From JBBPYC01 sp965218765 (lineage in GTDB: Bacteria > Pseudomonadota > Gammaproteobacteria > Burkholderiales > Burkholderiaceae_C), in NCBI GenBank assembly GCA_965218765.1, contig CBDCLU010000002.1:1054001-1118000 (forward strand): a stretch of 64,000 nucleotides of DNA, read 5' to 3'. The position numbers and the translations under genes were made by a program. The notes beneath the pieces are model-generated. The model had not been told where the DNA came from and searched no databases. It saw only the letters and a list, made by a program, of their open reading frames with translations. Below, one piece after another: positions 26,968 through 36,373 of this stretch (position 1 is its first letter; each line of letters starts with the position of its first letter).

Positions 26968-28959
26968 TCAAACATCGACCACCACGGCGTCGCCGTGCAG
27001 CTCCATCAGCTCACGCCGCGAGGCCGCTTCGCCCTTGCCCATCAGCTTGCCGATGAACGCTTCGGTCTGCTGAAAATCCAGCCGGCCGAGCCGCACCGGC
27101 AGCAGCCGACGCGTGTCCGGGTTCAACGTGGTTTCCCACAACTGACCGGCGCTCATCTCACCCAAGCCCTTGAACCGGCTCACATTCCAGGCATTTTCGC
27201 CGATTCCGTCCTTGCGCAGTTTGTCGAGGATAGCGGCGAGCTCGCTTTCGTCAAGCGCGTACGCTTTCACCGCCGGCTTCCTGCCGCGTGCCGGCGCATC
27301 GACGCGGAACAGCGGCGGCCGCGCGACGTAGACGTGGCCGGCGTCGATCAGCTTCGGAAAATGCCGAAAGAACAAGGTCAGCAGCAGCACCTGGATGTGC
27401 GAGCCGTCCACGTCCGCGTCCGACAGGATGCAGACCTTGCCATAGCGCAGGCCGGACAGGTCCGGCGTATCGTTCGGGCCGTGCGGATCGACGCCGATCG
27501 CGACCGAGATGTCGTGGATCTCGGTGTTCGCAAAGAGCCGGTCGCGCTCGACTTCCCAGGTGTTGAGCACCTTGCCGCGAAGTGGCAGGATCGCTTGGGC
27601 TTCCTTGTCGCGCCCCATCTTGGCGCTGCCGCCGGCTGAATCGCCTTCGACTAGGAACACCTCATTGCGCCGGATGTCGCGGCTTTCGCAATCGGTGAGC
27701 TTGCCCGGCAGCACCGCAACGCCGGAGCCGCGGCGTTTTTCCACTTTCTGACCGGCTTTCTGACGCGACTGCGCGGTGCGGATCACGAGTTCGGCGAGCT
27801 TTTTGCCGTAGTCGACGTGGCTGTGCAGCCAGAGTTCAAGCGCCGGCCGCACGAAACTGGAAACCAGCCGCACCGCATCGCGCGAATTCAGCCGCTCCTT
27901 GATCTGACCCTGGAACTGCGGATCGAGCACCTTGGCCGACAGCAGGTAAGACGCGCGTGCGAACACGTCTTCGGGCAGCAGCTTGACGCCTTTCGGTGCG
28001 AGCGCATGCAGTTCGATAAAGCTTTTCACCGCGTTGAACAGGCCGTCGCGCAGGCCGCTCTCATGCGTGCCGCCGGCCGAGGTCGGAATCAGGTTCACAT
28101 AGCTTTCGCGCACCGGCGCGCCGTCTTCGGTGAACGCGACGCACCAGGATGCGCCCTCGCCTTCGGCAAAGTTCTCGTCCTTCGCGCTCGCGGTCCCTTC
28201 GCCCTCGAACAGCGGGATCAGCGGCTCGCCATGCAGCGCCTGCGTCAGATAATCCGCAAAGCCGCGCTTGAACTGCCAGGTGTGCGTCTCGCGCGTCTTT
28301 TCGGCCGTGAGCGACACGCTGACCCCGGGCATCAGCACCGCCTTGCTGCGCAGCAGATGCGCGAACTCGTGCTGCGGCAGTTGCGGCGAATCGAAATACT
28401 TCGGATCGGGCCAGACGCGCACCGTGGTGCCGGAGCGGCGGTCGCCATCGGCGGCAGCACGCAGTTTCAGCGGCTCGACCACGTCGCCGCCAGAAAACGC
28501 GATGCTTGCGACCTTGCCGTCGCGCCAGCTCGTCACTTCCAGCCGCCGGCTCAACGCGTTCGTCACGCTGACGCCGACGCCGTGCAGCCCGCCCGAGAAG
28601 CTGTAGGCGCCGCCCGCCCCTTTGTCGAACTTGCCGCCCGCGTGCAGCCGCGTGAACACCAGTTCGAGCACCGGCGCGTCTTCTTCCGCATGCCGGCCGA
28701 ATGGGATGCCGCGGCCGTCGTCTTCGATGCCGATCGAGCCGTCTGCGTGCAGGGTCACGCGGATTTTCTTGCCGTGCCCAGCCAGTGCTTCATCCGCCGC
28801 GTTGTCGAGCACTTCCTGCACGATGTGCAGCGGGTTGTCGGTGCGCGTGTACATGCCGGGGCGCTGGCGCACCGGTTCCAGGCCTTTCAGGACACGGATC
28901 GAATGTTCGGCATAGTCGCTGGGTACATGGACGACGGGCTTGGCGGACTTGACGGGCAT
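26968..28959 (-). CDS. parE: DNA topoisomerase IV subunit B
   Basis: 663 residues. GHKL ATPase domain with EVLDNAADEALAG, DDGRGIPFG and GGLHGVGVSVTNAL; transducer region; TOPRIM domain with FLVEGDSAGGSA and ILSDADVDGSHI; and C-terminal SRFKGLGEMSAGQLWETT. Start taken at ATG 28959 (MPVKSAKP); an upstream in-frame extension is not conserved. ParE supplies ATP hydrolysis for topoisomerase IV. It is the first gene of the parE - lytic transglycosylase - parC operon and is divergent from an MFS gene. Confidence 0.96.
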   Translation of the reverse strand: MPVKSAKPVVHVPSDYAEHSIRVLKGLEPVRQRPGMYTRTDNPLHIVQEVLDNAADEALAGHGKKIRVTLHADGSIGIEDDGRGIPFGRHAEEDAPVLELVFTRLHAGGKFDKGAGGAYSFSGGLHGVGVSVTNALSRRLEVTSWRDGKVASIAFSGGDVVEPLKLRAAADGDRRSGTTVRVWPDPKYFDSPQLPQHEFAHLLRSKAVLMPGVSVSLTAEKTRETHTWQFKRGFADYLTQALHGEPLIPLFEGEGTASAKDENFAEGEGASWCVAFTEDGAPVRESYVNLIPTSAGGTHESGLRDGLFNAVKSFIELHALAPKGVKLLPEDVFARASYLLSAKVLDPQFQGQIKERLNSRDAVRLVSSFVRPALELWLHSHVDYGKKLAELVIRTAQSRQKAGQKVEKRRGSGVAVLPGKLTDCESRDIRRNEVFLVEGDSAGGSAKMGRDKEAQAILPLRGKVLNTWEVERDRLFANTEIHDISVAIGVDPHGPNDTPDLSGLRYGKVCILSDADVDGSHIQVLLLTLFFRHFPKLIDAGHVYVARPPLFRVDAPARGRKPAVKAYALDESELAAILDKLRKDGIGENAWNVSRFKGLGEMSAGQLWETTLNPDTRRLLPVRLGRLDFQQTEAFIGKLMGKGEAASRRELMELHGDAVVVDV

Positions 28960-29065
28960 GGGGCGCGATTGTAGTGACCGCGCCTGACGACCACTGTGTT
29001 TAACCACAATAGGCGATCACGGCCGCCGTGTTCGTCTAGGCCAGCAAAAGCCGTACATTCGATCG

Positions 29066-30295
29066 ATGACCACCGCTGCCAGCCCTCCTTTGCATGCGCC
29101 GCTTTCGATGCACCGCGTGCTGGTGTGCGGCGCGCTGATCGTGACCTTGTCGATGGGCGTGCGCCACGGCTTCGGCCTCTGGCTGCAGCCGATCACGCAG
29201 GCGCAGGACTGGACGCGCGAGACGTTTTCGTTCGCGCTGGCGATCCAGAACCTCGCGTGGGGTATGGCCGGCGTGTTTGCGGGCATGCTGGCCGACCGGT
29301 TCGGCGCGCTGCGGGTGCTGTTGGTCGGTGCGTGCTGCTACGCGCTGGGGCTGGTCGGCATGGCGCTGTCCACCACGAGTGCGCTGTTCGTGCTCATGGC
29401 CGGCGTGCTGATCGGCGTCGCGCAGGCCGGCACCACGTATGCGGTGGTGTACGGCGTGCTGGGCCGCAACGTGGCGGCTGAAAAACGCTCGATGGCAATG
29501 GGCATCACGGCAGCCGCCGGCTCGTTCGGACAGTTTCTGATGGTGCCGGTCGAAGGTCTGCTGATCGACCGGTTCGGCTGGCAACAGGCGCTGTTGCTGC
29601 TCGCCGCCGTGGTGCTGCTGATCATGCCGCTGGCCCTGTTCCTGCGCGAACCGGTCGCAGCAGCGGGCGGCGCCGCGCGCAGCCAGACGATCGGTGAGGC
29701 GCTGGTAGAGGCGATGCGCTATCGCAGCTTCCAGCTCTTGATGGCCGGCTACTTCGTCTGCGGTTTCCAGGTCGTGTTCATCGGCGTGCACATGCCGAGC
29801 TATCTGCGCGACCACGGGTTGCCGCCGCAAGTCGCCAGCTACGCGCTGGCGCTGATCGGTTTGTTCAACGTGTTCGGCACCTATGCGGCCGGCGCTTTCG
29901 GCCAGCGGTTTCAGAAGAAGAACATCCTGGCGTTCATCTACCTCGCGCGCGCATTCGTGATCGGCGCGTTCCTGCTGGCGCCGCTCACGCCGCTGAGCGT
30001 CTACCTGTTCTCCGGCGTGATGGGGCTGCTCTGGCTGTCCACCGTGCCGGCGACGAACGCAGCGGTCGCGCAGATTTTCGGCGTCGCACATCTGTCGATG
30101 CTGTCGGGCTTCGTGTTCTTCAGCCACCAGATCGGCTCGTTTCTGGGCGTCTGGCTCGGCGGTTATCTATATGACCGCACCGGCAGCTACGACGTGGTCT
30201 GGATCATCGCGATGGTGCTCGGCGTGGTTGCGGCCGTGATCAACCTGCCGGTGCGTGAAACGCCGATTGCGCGCGGCGTTGCCCAGGGCGCCTGA
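29066..30295 (+). CDS. MFS transporter, monocarboxylate/oxalate-formate antiporter type
   Basis: 409 residues with twelve hydrophobic segments. The N-terminal half has RHGFGLWLQPITQ and FAGMLADRFGALRVLL (the loop 2-3 MFS motif); the C-terminal half has FSHQIGSFLGVWLGGYLYDRTGSY. This pattern is typical of the MCT/oxalate-formate antiporter-like branch that moves small carboxylates. The substrate is not identifiable. It is transcribed away from parE after a 106-base gap and is followed 5 bases later by a small membrane ORF. Confidence 0.88.
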   Translation: MTTAASPPLHAPLSMHRVLVCGALIVTLSMGVRHGFGLWLQPITQAQDWTRETFSFALAIQNLAWGMAGVFAGMLADRFGALRVLLVGACCYALGLVGMALSTTSALFVLMAGVLIGVAQAGTTYAVVYGVLGRNVAAEKRSMAMGITAAAGSFGQFLMVPVEGLLIDRFGWQQALLLLAAVVLLIMPLALFLREPVAAAGGAARSQTIGEALVEAMRYRSFQLLMAGYFVCGFQVVFIGVHMPSYLRDHGLPPQVASYALALIGLFNVFGTYAAGAFGQRFQKKNILAFIYLARAFVIGAFLLAPLTPLSVYLFSGVMGLLWLSTVPATNAAVAQIFGVAHLSMLSGFVFFSHQIGSFLGVWLGGYLYDRTGSYDVVWIIAMVLGVVAAVINLPVRETPIARGVAQGA

Positions 30296-30299
30296 ATTC

Positions 30300-30428
30300 A
30301 TGCGCCGCCGCACCGTCAAATTGCTGAGCTGGATCGCGGTGCTGGCGGCCATGGCGGGCGTGTTTGCGCTTTACCTGCGACCGGACATGCTGCGCACGAT
30401 GGCAGACCAGCTGTGGGCCTGCTTTTGA
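30300..30428 (+). CDS. Small single-helix membrane protein
   Basis: A 42-codon frame, ATG 30300, beginning MRRRTVKLLSWIAVLAAMAG, with one clear membrane helix behind a basic N-terminus. It ends with an amphipathic LRTMADQLWACF. It lies 5 bases behind the MFS stop codon, suggesting a co-transcribed accessory peptide. Many bacterial transporters have such partners, but no homology is claimed and the frame could be fortuitous. Confidence 0.4.
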   Translation: MRRRTVKLLSWIAVLAAMAGVFALYLRPDMLRTMADQLWACF

Positions 30429-30492
30429 CGACAGCGACCAGCGTTTCGAGCGTTTCGTGGCTGGGGCGCTGATCGGCATTGCATAGGCAGCT

Positions 30493-31080
30493 ATGAACAC
30501 AGTAGCGGATTCGGGTGTTTCTCCGCATGGCGGTGAGGCCCCGTCGGCCTGGGTGCGTCGGTTCGTGCATCTGCTGCCGGCAGGCGGATCGGTGCTGGAT
30601 GTGGCCTGCGGCAGGGGCCGGCACCTGCGCTGGCTCGCCCGCCGAGGATTTGCGGTCACCGGCGTCGATCGATCCGCCGACGCGCAGGCTGCCTGCGGTG
30701 GCATTGGCCGATTCGTGCTGGCAGACATCGAAAACGGCTCCTGGCCGTTCGACGGGCAGCGGTTTGACGGCGTGCTGGTCACCAACTACCTGTGGCGCCC
30801 GCTGCTGCCGACACTCGTGCAAAGCGTGGCGCCCGGCGGTGTGCTGCTCTACGAGACGTTTGCGCGTGGCAACGAGACGGTCGGCAAGCCATCGAATCCG
30901 GATTTTCTGCTCGCGCCGGGCGAGTTGCTGCGGGTGTGCGCGGACCTGCGCGTGGTCGCATTCGAAGACGGCTTCATCGCCGAGCCTGCGCGCTTCGTGC
31001 AGCGGATCGCGGCGGTGCAGCAGGGCGATGCCGCACAGTCCGCAGGCGCCGCACCGGCGCGGCTGGCATTGCCGTATTGA
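30493..31080 (+). CDS. SAM-dependent methyltransferase (class I)
   Basis: 195 residues with the class I fold: motif I VLDVACGRGRHLRWL (SAM-binding Gly-rich loop), GVDRSADAQ (acidic residue after strand beta 2), then LADIENGSWPF, FDGVLVTNYL and the TehB-like LLYETFARGNE. The YETFARGNE segment is typical of small bacterial methyltransferases with unknown acceptor. Convergent with lolA, 12 bases apart at the 3' ends. ATG 30493 is the only reasonable start. Confidence 0.85.
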   Translation: MNTVADSGVSPHGGEAPSAWVRRFVHLLPAGGSVLDVACGRGRHLRWLARRGFAVTGVDRSADAQAACGGIGRFVLADIENGSWPFDGQRFDGVLVTNYLWRPLLPTLVQSVAPGGVLLYETFARGNETVGKPSNPDFLLAPGELLRVCADLRVVAFEDGFIAEPARFVQRIAAVQQGDAAQSAGAAPARLALPY

Positions 31081-31092
31081 TCGGCGCAGCCG

Positions 31093-31731
31093 CTACTGAC
31101 GCAGCACGTCGGCGCCGGCCGGCGGCGTGAATTTGAAGGCGTCGGCCGCGAGCGCCGGGTTCAGCTTGAACCCGCTGAACGTGAGCCGGGATCGCTGGCC
31201 GAAGCTGTCTTCGATCTCCAGCACCGCCAGCGCCTCGCCGCGCAGCCCCACCTTGACGCTTTGCAACTGGCCGTCGCGCGTCTTCGGCAACGCTTCGACC
31301 CATTCGAGGCCGTCCTGTGGCCGGCCCGGCGCATCGCGCAACTCGAAGTCTTTCTTCAAAGCGGCCAGATCGGGTGCCGCTGCGATCAATGCAGCTGGCG
31401 TCGAGCCCAGTGCGCCGACCTGATTGCGTGCCGTCACCTGGTTCAAGTCGACGTCGTACATCCACAGCGTGTAGCCGTCGGCGACGATGGTTTGCGCAAA
31501 CGGTTTTTCATAGACGAAGCTGAACTTGCCCGGCCGCTCGAACGCAAACGTGCCGCTCGACGTTTTGCTGCGCGGCTGCTGGCCGTCCTTCGGCGGCGAG
31601 GTCACGACCTGAGTGAAGTCGGCGCGGCCGGACTGGGCGGTGCGCACGAAGATTTCAAGCGCGGAAAGGCCGTCCGCGTGAACTTGGGCAGCCAGCATGA
31701 AGCTTGACAAAAGCAGCAGTTTTTTCGGCAT
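31093..31731 (-). CDS. lolA: Outer-membrane lipoprotein carrier protein
   Basis: 212 residues with a signal peptide (MPKKLLLLSSFMLAAQVHA). Mature LolA features: RADFTQVV, SSGTFAFERPGKFSFVYEKP (the hydrophobic lipid-binding face), DGYTLWMYDVDLNQVT and the C-terminal RLTFSGFKLN. LolA shuttles lipoproteins across the periplasm to LolB. ATG 31731 is chosen because the signal peptide starts there; the in-frame upstream stretch overlaps the end of ftsK and is not conserved. ftsK-lolA order on the same strand is usual in beta-proteobacteria. Confidence 0.94.
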   Translation of the reverse strand: MPKKLLLLSSFMLAAQVHADGLSALEIFVRTAQSGRADFTQVVTSPPKDGQQPRSKTSSGTFAFERPGKFSFVYEKPFAQTIVADGYTLWMYDVDLNQVTARNQVGALGSTPAALIAAAPDLAALKKDFELRDAPGRPQDGLEWVEALPKTRDGQLQSVKVGLRGEALAVLEIEDSFGQRSRLTFSGFKLNPALAADAFKFTPPAGADVLRQ

Positions 31732-31820
31732 GGGTGACAGACAAGGCGAGCGGTTGAGTAGCGAATGACAAACGGCGAATGGCCGGCAACACGGTTCGAC
31801 TGCAATGGGTCGAAGCCGGT

Positions 31821-34328
31821 TCATTCGGCGCGTGTCGGCACCAGGATTTCGCGCTGGCCGCTGTTGCTCATGCTGCTGACGAGCCCGGCCTTCTCCATGT
31901 CTTCCACGAGCCGCGCCGCGCGGTTGTAGCCGATCTTCAGATGCCGCTGCACGAGCGAGATGCTGGCCTTGCGGTTCTTCAGCACGACTTCCACGGCCTG
32001 GTCATACATCGGATCCTTTTCGCCACCCACCTCGCCCTCAAGGCCGAGTTCGCCGTCGCCCTCCGCCGTGCCGCCTTCGAGCAGGCCTTCGATGTAATCG
32101 GGCTCGCCCTGCTCTTTGAGGTATTTGACGACCCGATGCACTTCATCGTCGGAGACAAACGCGCCGTGCACGCGCACCGGCAGCCCGGTGCCGCTGGCCA
32201 TGTAGAGCATGTCGCCCATGCCGAGCAGCGCTTCCGCGCCCATCTGGTCGAGGATCGTGCGCGAGTCGATCTTGCTGGATACCTGGAACGCGATGCGCGT
32301 CGGCACGTTGGCCTTGATCAGGCCGGTGATCACGTCCACGCTCGGGCGCTGCGTGGCAAGAATCAGGTGAATGCCGGCGGCCCGGGCCTTCTGCGCCAGT
32401 CGTGCGATCAAATCCTCGATCTTCTTGCCGACCACCATCATGAGGTCGGCGAGTTCGTCGATCAGCACGACGATGTGCGGCAGCCGATCCAGCGGCTCCG
32501 GCTCTTCGGGCGTGAGCGAGAACGGGTTGTAGATGAACTCACCGGCCGCCTTCGCCGCGTCGATCTTCGCGTTGTAGCCGGCCAGGTTTCGCACGCCCAT
32601 CTTGGACAGCAGCCGATACCGCTTGTCCATCTCGCCGACACACCAGTTCAGGCCGTGCGCAGCCTGTTTCATGTCGGTGACGACCGGCGCGAGCAGGTGC
32701 GGGATGCCTTCGTAGACCGACATCTCGAGCATCTTCGGGTCGATCATCAACAGGCGCACGTCGCGCGCATCGGCCTTGTAGAGCAGCGACAGGATCATCG
32801 CGTTGATGCCGACGGACTTGCCCGACCCCGTGGTGCCGGCCACCAGCAGGTGCGGCATGCGGCCGAGGTCGGCCACCACGGGGTTGCCGATGATGTCCTT
32901 GCCCAGGCCCATCGTGAGCATGGACGGTGCGTCCGTATAAACCTTCGAGCCGAGGATTTCGGACAGCCGGATCGTCTGGCGGCGTGCGTTCGGCAACTCG
33001 AGCGCCATGCAGTTCTTGCCCGGAATGGTTTCGATCACGCGGATCGACACGAGACTCAGCGAGCGCGCCAGGTCCTTTGCCAGATTGACGATCTGCGAGC
33101 CCTTCACGCCGGTGGCCGGCTCGATCTCATAGCGTGTGATCACCGGGCCCGGCGACGCCAGCAGCACCGAGACGGTCACGCCGAAATCCTTGAGCTTCTT
33201 CTCGATCAGGCGGCTCGTCATCTCGAGCGTCTCGTCCGACACGCTGACCTGCTGCGGCGGTGCCGGGTCGAGCAAAGCAACGTCGGGCAGCGCACTGGCG
33301 GCTTCGGCGCTGACATGGGCCGCGCGGGATGGCGACGACGTGGCAATGTCCTTGCGGACGAATGCGGCACCGGCCGGATCGGGATTGGCGACCAGCACGG
33401 TGGTCGTGGTGGATCGCCTGGCGGCCGGCGCTTGTTCCATTGCAGTGGGGTGGGTCGCTGCGTCGTCGAACAGCTCCAGCTCGGACTGGAGGGAAGGCTT
33501 GAGCGCCAGCTCGGTGAGCGGCTGCGAGGGATCTGCTTGCGGTCCGGACGCCCCCGGCATCGGCTGCTGCTGCGATGCTTCGGGTACGTCAGCCGGCAGC
33601 AGCTGCTCACGTTCGCGCACCGCCTGCACCCCTATCGCCACGTCCTGCGCCTGCTCACGGCGCGCGCGGCGTTTGAGCACCAGCGCATCCAGCCGCTGAC
33701 CGATGCGCTCGGCCACGTCGCTCCATGAAAAGCGAAACACCACCGCGGCGCCGAGCACGCCCAGCGCGATGCAGGCAACACCCGCACCATTGAAGCCGAG
33801 CCACTTGATGAAAAACGGCCCGGCCCAGTGCCCGAGAGCGCCGCCTGCATCGCCGGGCAGGATCGATTCGAACCGATACAGCCGCGCCCATTCGAGCGCC
33901 GAACTCGCACACAGCAGCAACGCCAGGCCGGCCAGAAACACATACCCGCTGCGCTTTACAGGCCTGGCCAGGGCCGATGAAGCCGGCGGATCGGTGGCCG
34001 CGCGCACCGCATTGGCAAGACTTGCCAGCCAGCGCCAGACGCAGGCTGCAAAGCCCCACCAGACCGAGAAGCCGAACCAGAAATAGCTCAGGTCCGCCAC
34101 CCAGGCGCCGATGCGCCCTCCCCAGTTGCGCGTATGCGCGGCAGCGCCGACGCCGGTGGTCGACCAGGCCGGATCCAGCGCCGAATAACTCATCAGCGCG
34201 AAGCACCAGGCCAGCAGCAGCAGAAAAGTCAGCAACAGGCTGAACTCGCGTACGAAGCGGCCGAGTCCGAGCGGTTCATGGGCAGCCTCGATGTCGGGCT
34301 GCTGCAAAGTGTGTAGCGAGTAAGGCAT
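31821..34328 (-). CDS. ftsK: DNA translocase FtsK
   Basis: 835 residues. The N-terminal ~200 residues hold four membrane helices. A Pro/Ala-rich linker of normal short length follows (to about residue 370). Then the RecA-like motor, with Walker A VAGTTGSGKSVG, Walker B IVVLIDELADLMMV and LATQRPSVDVITGLIKAN. The C-terminal winged-helix gamma domain (DPMYDQAVEVVLKNRKAS) recognises KOPS/orienting DNA sequences. FtsK couples septation to chromosome dimer resolution. It follows the Crp/Fnr gene on the same strand and precedes lolA. Confidence 0.96.
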   Translation of the reverse strand: MPYSLHTLQQPDIEAAHEPLGLGRFVREFSLLLTFLLLLAWCFALMSYSALDPAWSTTGVGAAAHTRNWGGRIGAWVADLSYFWFGFSVWWGFAACVWRWLASLANAVRAATDPPASSALARPVKRSGYVFLAGLALLLCASSALEWARLYRFESILPGDAGGALGHWAGPFFIKWLGFNGAGVACIALGVLGAAVVFRFSWSDVAERIGQRLDALVLKRRARREQAQDVAIGVQAVREREQLLPADVPEASQQQPMPGASGPQADPSQPLTELALKPSLQSELELFDDAATHPTAMEQAPAARRSTTTTVLVANPDPAGAAFVRKDIATSSPSRAAHVSAEAASALPDVALLDPAPPQQVSVSDETLEMTSRLIEKKLKDFGVTVSVLLASPGPVITRYEIEPATGVKGSQIVNLAKDLARSLSLVSIRVIETIPGKNCMALELPNARRQTIRLSEILGSKVYTDAPSMLTMGLGKDIIGNPVVADLGRMPHLLVAGTTGSGKSVGINAMILSLLYKADARDVRLLMIDPKMLEMSVYEGIPHLLAPVVTDMKQAAHGLNWCVGEMDKRYRLLSKMGVRNLAGYNAKIDAAKAAGEFIYNPFSLTPEEPEPLDRLPHIVVLIDELADLMMVVGKKIEDLIARLAQKARAAGIHLILATQRPSVDVITGLIKANVPTRIAFQVSSKIDSRTILDQMGAEALLGMGDMLYMASGTGLPVRVHGAFVSDDEVHRVVKYLKEQGEPDYIEGLLEGGTAEGDGELGLEGEVGGEKDPMYDQAVEVVLKNRKASISLVQRHLKIGYNRAARLVEDMEKAGLVSSMSNSGQREILVPTRAE

Positions 34329-34411
34329 AGGGCGTCAGCGAATAGCTTAACCCGAGCCGGGTATCCGATCAGGCCGTCCCGGCGGTTGGCCGAGCCGCCG
34401 CCTGGCAACCT

Positions 34412-35086
34412 TCAGGTCAGCGTGGTCAGCCGCTCTTTCACGATCGTCGAGCCGTTCGGCTGCAGCTCGACGAAACCGCGGCCTTCCAGGTCCTTCATCA
34501 CGCGGCTGACCATCTCGCGCGAGGCGCCGACCATCTTCGCCACGTCCTGGCGCGAGATGCGGTCGCGGATCACGAGGTTGCCGTCGCGGTCCGGCTGCGC
34601 AGCTTCCACCAGCGCGCGCGCGACGCGGCCATAGACGTCCATCAGCGCGAGCGATTCGATCTTCTGGTCGGCTTCTCGCAGCCGCTTGACCACGCCCTGC
34701 AGCACCGCGTGGGCGAGCGAGCTGTATTCGGGCATGCAGGTCGCAAAATCAGCGCGCGACAGCACCAGCGCGTCGGTCTGCACGTCGGCCTGCACGGTGG
34801 CCGAGTGCGGCTTGCTGTCGATCAGGCTCATCTCGCCGATGCAATCGCCCTGTTGCAGGGTGGCCAGGATCACTTCGCGGCCGCGCCGATCCGTCGTCAT
34901 CACGCGCGCGCGGCCGGCCAGGATGATGTAGAGCGAATTGGTCTTCTTGCCCTGCTCGACGATGACTTCGCCGCGCTTGAAGCGCTTCTTGACCACCGCC
35001 TGCGCAATCGTTTCGGCATGCCGGTCCGACAGCGTGGAAAACAGCGGGACGCGGCGGATCAGGTCGAGATTGGTGAGCATCGACAT
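34412..35086 (-). CDS. Crp/Fnr-family transcription regulator
   Basis: 224 residues. Cyclic-nucleotide-binding-like beta barrel (residues ~20-120: GEVIVEQGKKTNSLYIILAG, LQQGDCIGEMSLID), a long dimerisation helix, and a C-terminal winged helix with ISRQDVAKMVGASREMVSRV as recognition unit. There are no N-terminal Fe-S cysteines of the FNR type; the GEMSL and Ser/Thr region resembles CRP-type cAMP pockets, but the ligand is unknown. ATG 35086 has AAGGAAA about 8 bases upstream, and the longer frame upstream is not conserved. Divergent from trxB. Confidence 0.9.
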   Translation of the reverse strand: MSMLTNLDLIRRVPLFSTLSDRHAETIAQAVVKKRFKRGEVIVEQGKKTNSLYIILAGRARVMTTDRRGREVILATLQQGDCIGEMSLIDSKPHSATVQADVQTDALVLSRADFATCMPEYSSLAHAVLQGVVKRLREADQKIESLALMDVYGRVARALVEAAQPDRDGNLVIRDRISRQDVAKMVGASREMVSRVMKDLEGRGFVELQPNGSTIVKERLTTLT

Positions 35087-35288
35087 GGCTGGTTTCCTTT
35101 TCGGTGTGGACTGACCATCGCCGGCCTCGTGAGACCGGCTCGGGTTCATACAATTCGATCGGTGACGCGATGAATGCGTTTGACGGCTCGTGCAGCACAC
35201 GTGCGTCAAGGGCAAACGTCGCGCAATTCTTGCCGCAGCGACGCCGGCTGTCCACGAACCGGCCGGTCTTTTTCCCCAGGTGTCATCA

Positions 35289-36248
35289 ATGTCCAACACG
35301 AAGCACGCCAAGGTGCTGATCCTCGGCTCCGGGCCGGCCGGCTATTCGGCCGCGGTCTACGCGGCGCGCGCCAATCTGCATCCGGTGCTGGTCACCGGCA
35401 TCGCCCAGGGCGGCCAGCTCATGACCACCACCGACGTCGACAACTGGCCCGGCGATCCGCTGGGCATACAGGGCCCGGAGCTGATGGAGCGCATGCAGCA
35501 GCACGCGGAGCGCTTCCAGACCGAGGTCATCTTCGACCACATCAGCGCGGTCGACCTTTCGCATCCGCCGTTCAAGCTGACCGGCGACAACGGCGAATAC
35601 CGCTGCGAGTCGCTGATCGTGGCAACCGGTGCGTCGGCCAAGTACCTGGGCCTGCCTTCGGAGAGCGCATTCATGGGCAAGGGCGTATCGGCCTGCGCGA
35701 CCTGCGACGGCTTTTTTTACCGCGATCAGGTCTGCTGCGTGGTCGGCGGCGGCAATACGGCGGTGGAGGAAACGCTCTACCTGTCGAACATCGCAAGCAA
35801 GGTCTATCTGATCCACCGGCGCGACAAGTTCCGCGCCGAGCCGATCCTCGTGGACAAGCTGATGGAGCGCGTGCTGGAGGGCAAGGTCGAGCTCAAGACG
35901 TTCAACACGCTCGACGAAGTGCTCGGCGATGCGAGTGGCGTAACCGGCGTGCGGCTGAGAAGCACCGAGACCGGTGAGACCGAAGACGTGACGCTCAAAG
36001 GGTGCTTCATCGCGATCGGCCATCACCCGAATACCGACATTTTCCAGGGCCAGCTCGAGATGAAGGATGGCTACATCCTGACCAAAGCCGGTTCGGTCGG
36101 GTTTGCGACGATGACGAGCATTCCGGGCGTGTTCGCTGCCGGTGACGTGCAGGACCATGTGTATCGGCAGGCGATCACGAGTGCGGGCACCGGCTGCATG
36201 GCCGCGCTGGACGCGCAAAGGTTTCTGGAACAGGTCGGCGACTTATAA
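35289..36248 (+). CDS. trxB: Thioredoxin-disulfide reductase
   Basis: 319 residues. FAD-binding GSGPAGYSAAVYAARA near the N-terminus, redox-active Cys136-Ala-Thr-Cys139 (ACATCDGFF), NADPH-binding VGGGNTAVEETLYL, and GVFAAGDVQDHVYRQ at the C-terminus for FAD. It transfers electrons from NADPH to thioredoxin in the cytoplasm. ATG 35289 is selected by family alignment. Typical length; divergent from the Crp/Fnr gene. Confidence 0.96.
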   Translation: MSNTKHAKVLILGSGPAGYSAAVYAARANLHPVLVTGIAQGGQLMTTTDVDNWPGDPLGIQGPELMERMQQHAERFQTEVIFDHISAVDLSHPPFKLTGDNGEYRCESLIVATGASAKYLGLPSESAFMGKGVSACATCDGFFYRDQVCCVVGGGNTAVEETLYLSNIASKVYLIHRRDKFRAEPILVDKLMERVLEGKVELKTFNTLDEVLGDASGVTGVRLRSTETGETEDVTLKGCFIAIGHHPNTDIFQGQLEMKDGYILTKAGSVGFATMTSIPGVFAAGDVQDHVYRQAITSAGTGCMAALDAQRFLEQVGDL

Positions 36249-36249
36249 T
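36222..36249 (+). promoter_or_regulatory. Candidate sigma-70 promoter for rpmB-rpmG
   Basis: A perfect -10 hexamer TATAAT at 36244-36249 overlaps the trxB stop codon. A weak -35-like TTTCTG lies 16 bases upstream at 36222. Transcription from here would give a leader of about 115 bases before rpmB. Confidence 0.45.
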
Positions 36250-36309
36250 CGTCGGCTTTGCTGGTATTTTTCAGGGTTACCGCCACCCTTCAATGGCGAG
36301 GTGAGGTCT

Positions 36310-36343
36310 GACCCGGCAGGTGCTGCGCGTATCGCCTGCGGTC
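36310..36343 (+). promoter_or_regulatory. Hairpin in the rpmB leader
   Basis: GACC and GCAGG on the left arm (36310-36320) pair with CCTGC and GGTC on the right (36335-36343), with a two-base bulge and a 14-base loop. It is not followed by a strong T run, so it could be a ribosomal-protein leader structure, an mRNA-stability element, or chance. Confidence 0.35.
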
Positions 36344-36373
36344 AGGCTGTTTTGTGCAAGGAGCGTCGTCACC

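Noticed and set aside
31779..33728. 649-codon plus-strand frame opposite ftsK
   Set aside because: Shadow of the ftsK motor domain; no domain or ribosome site.
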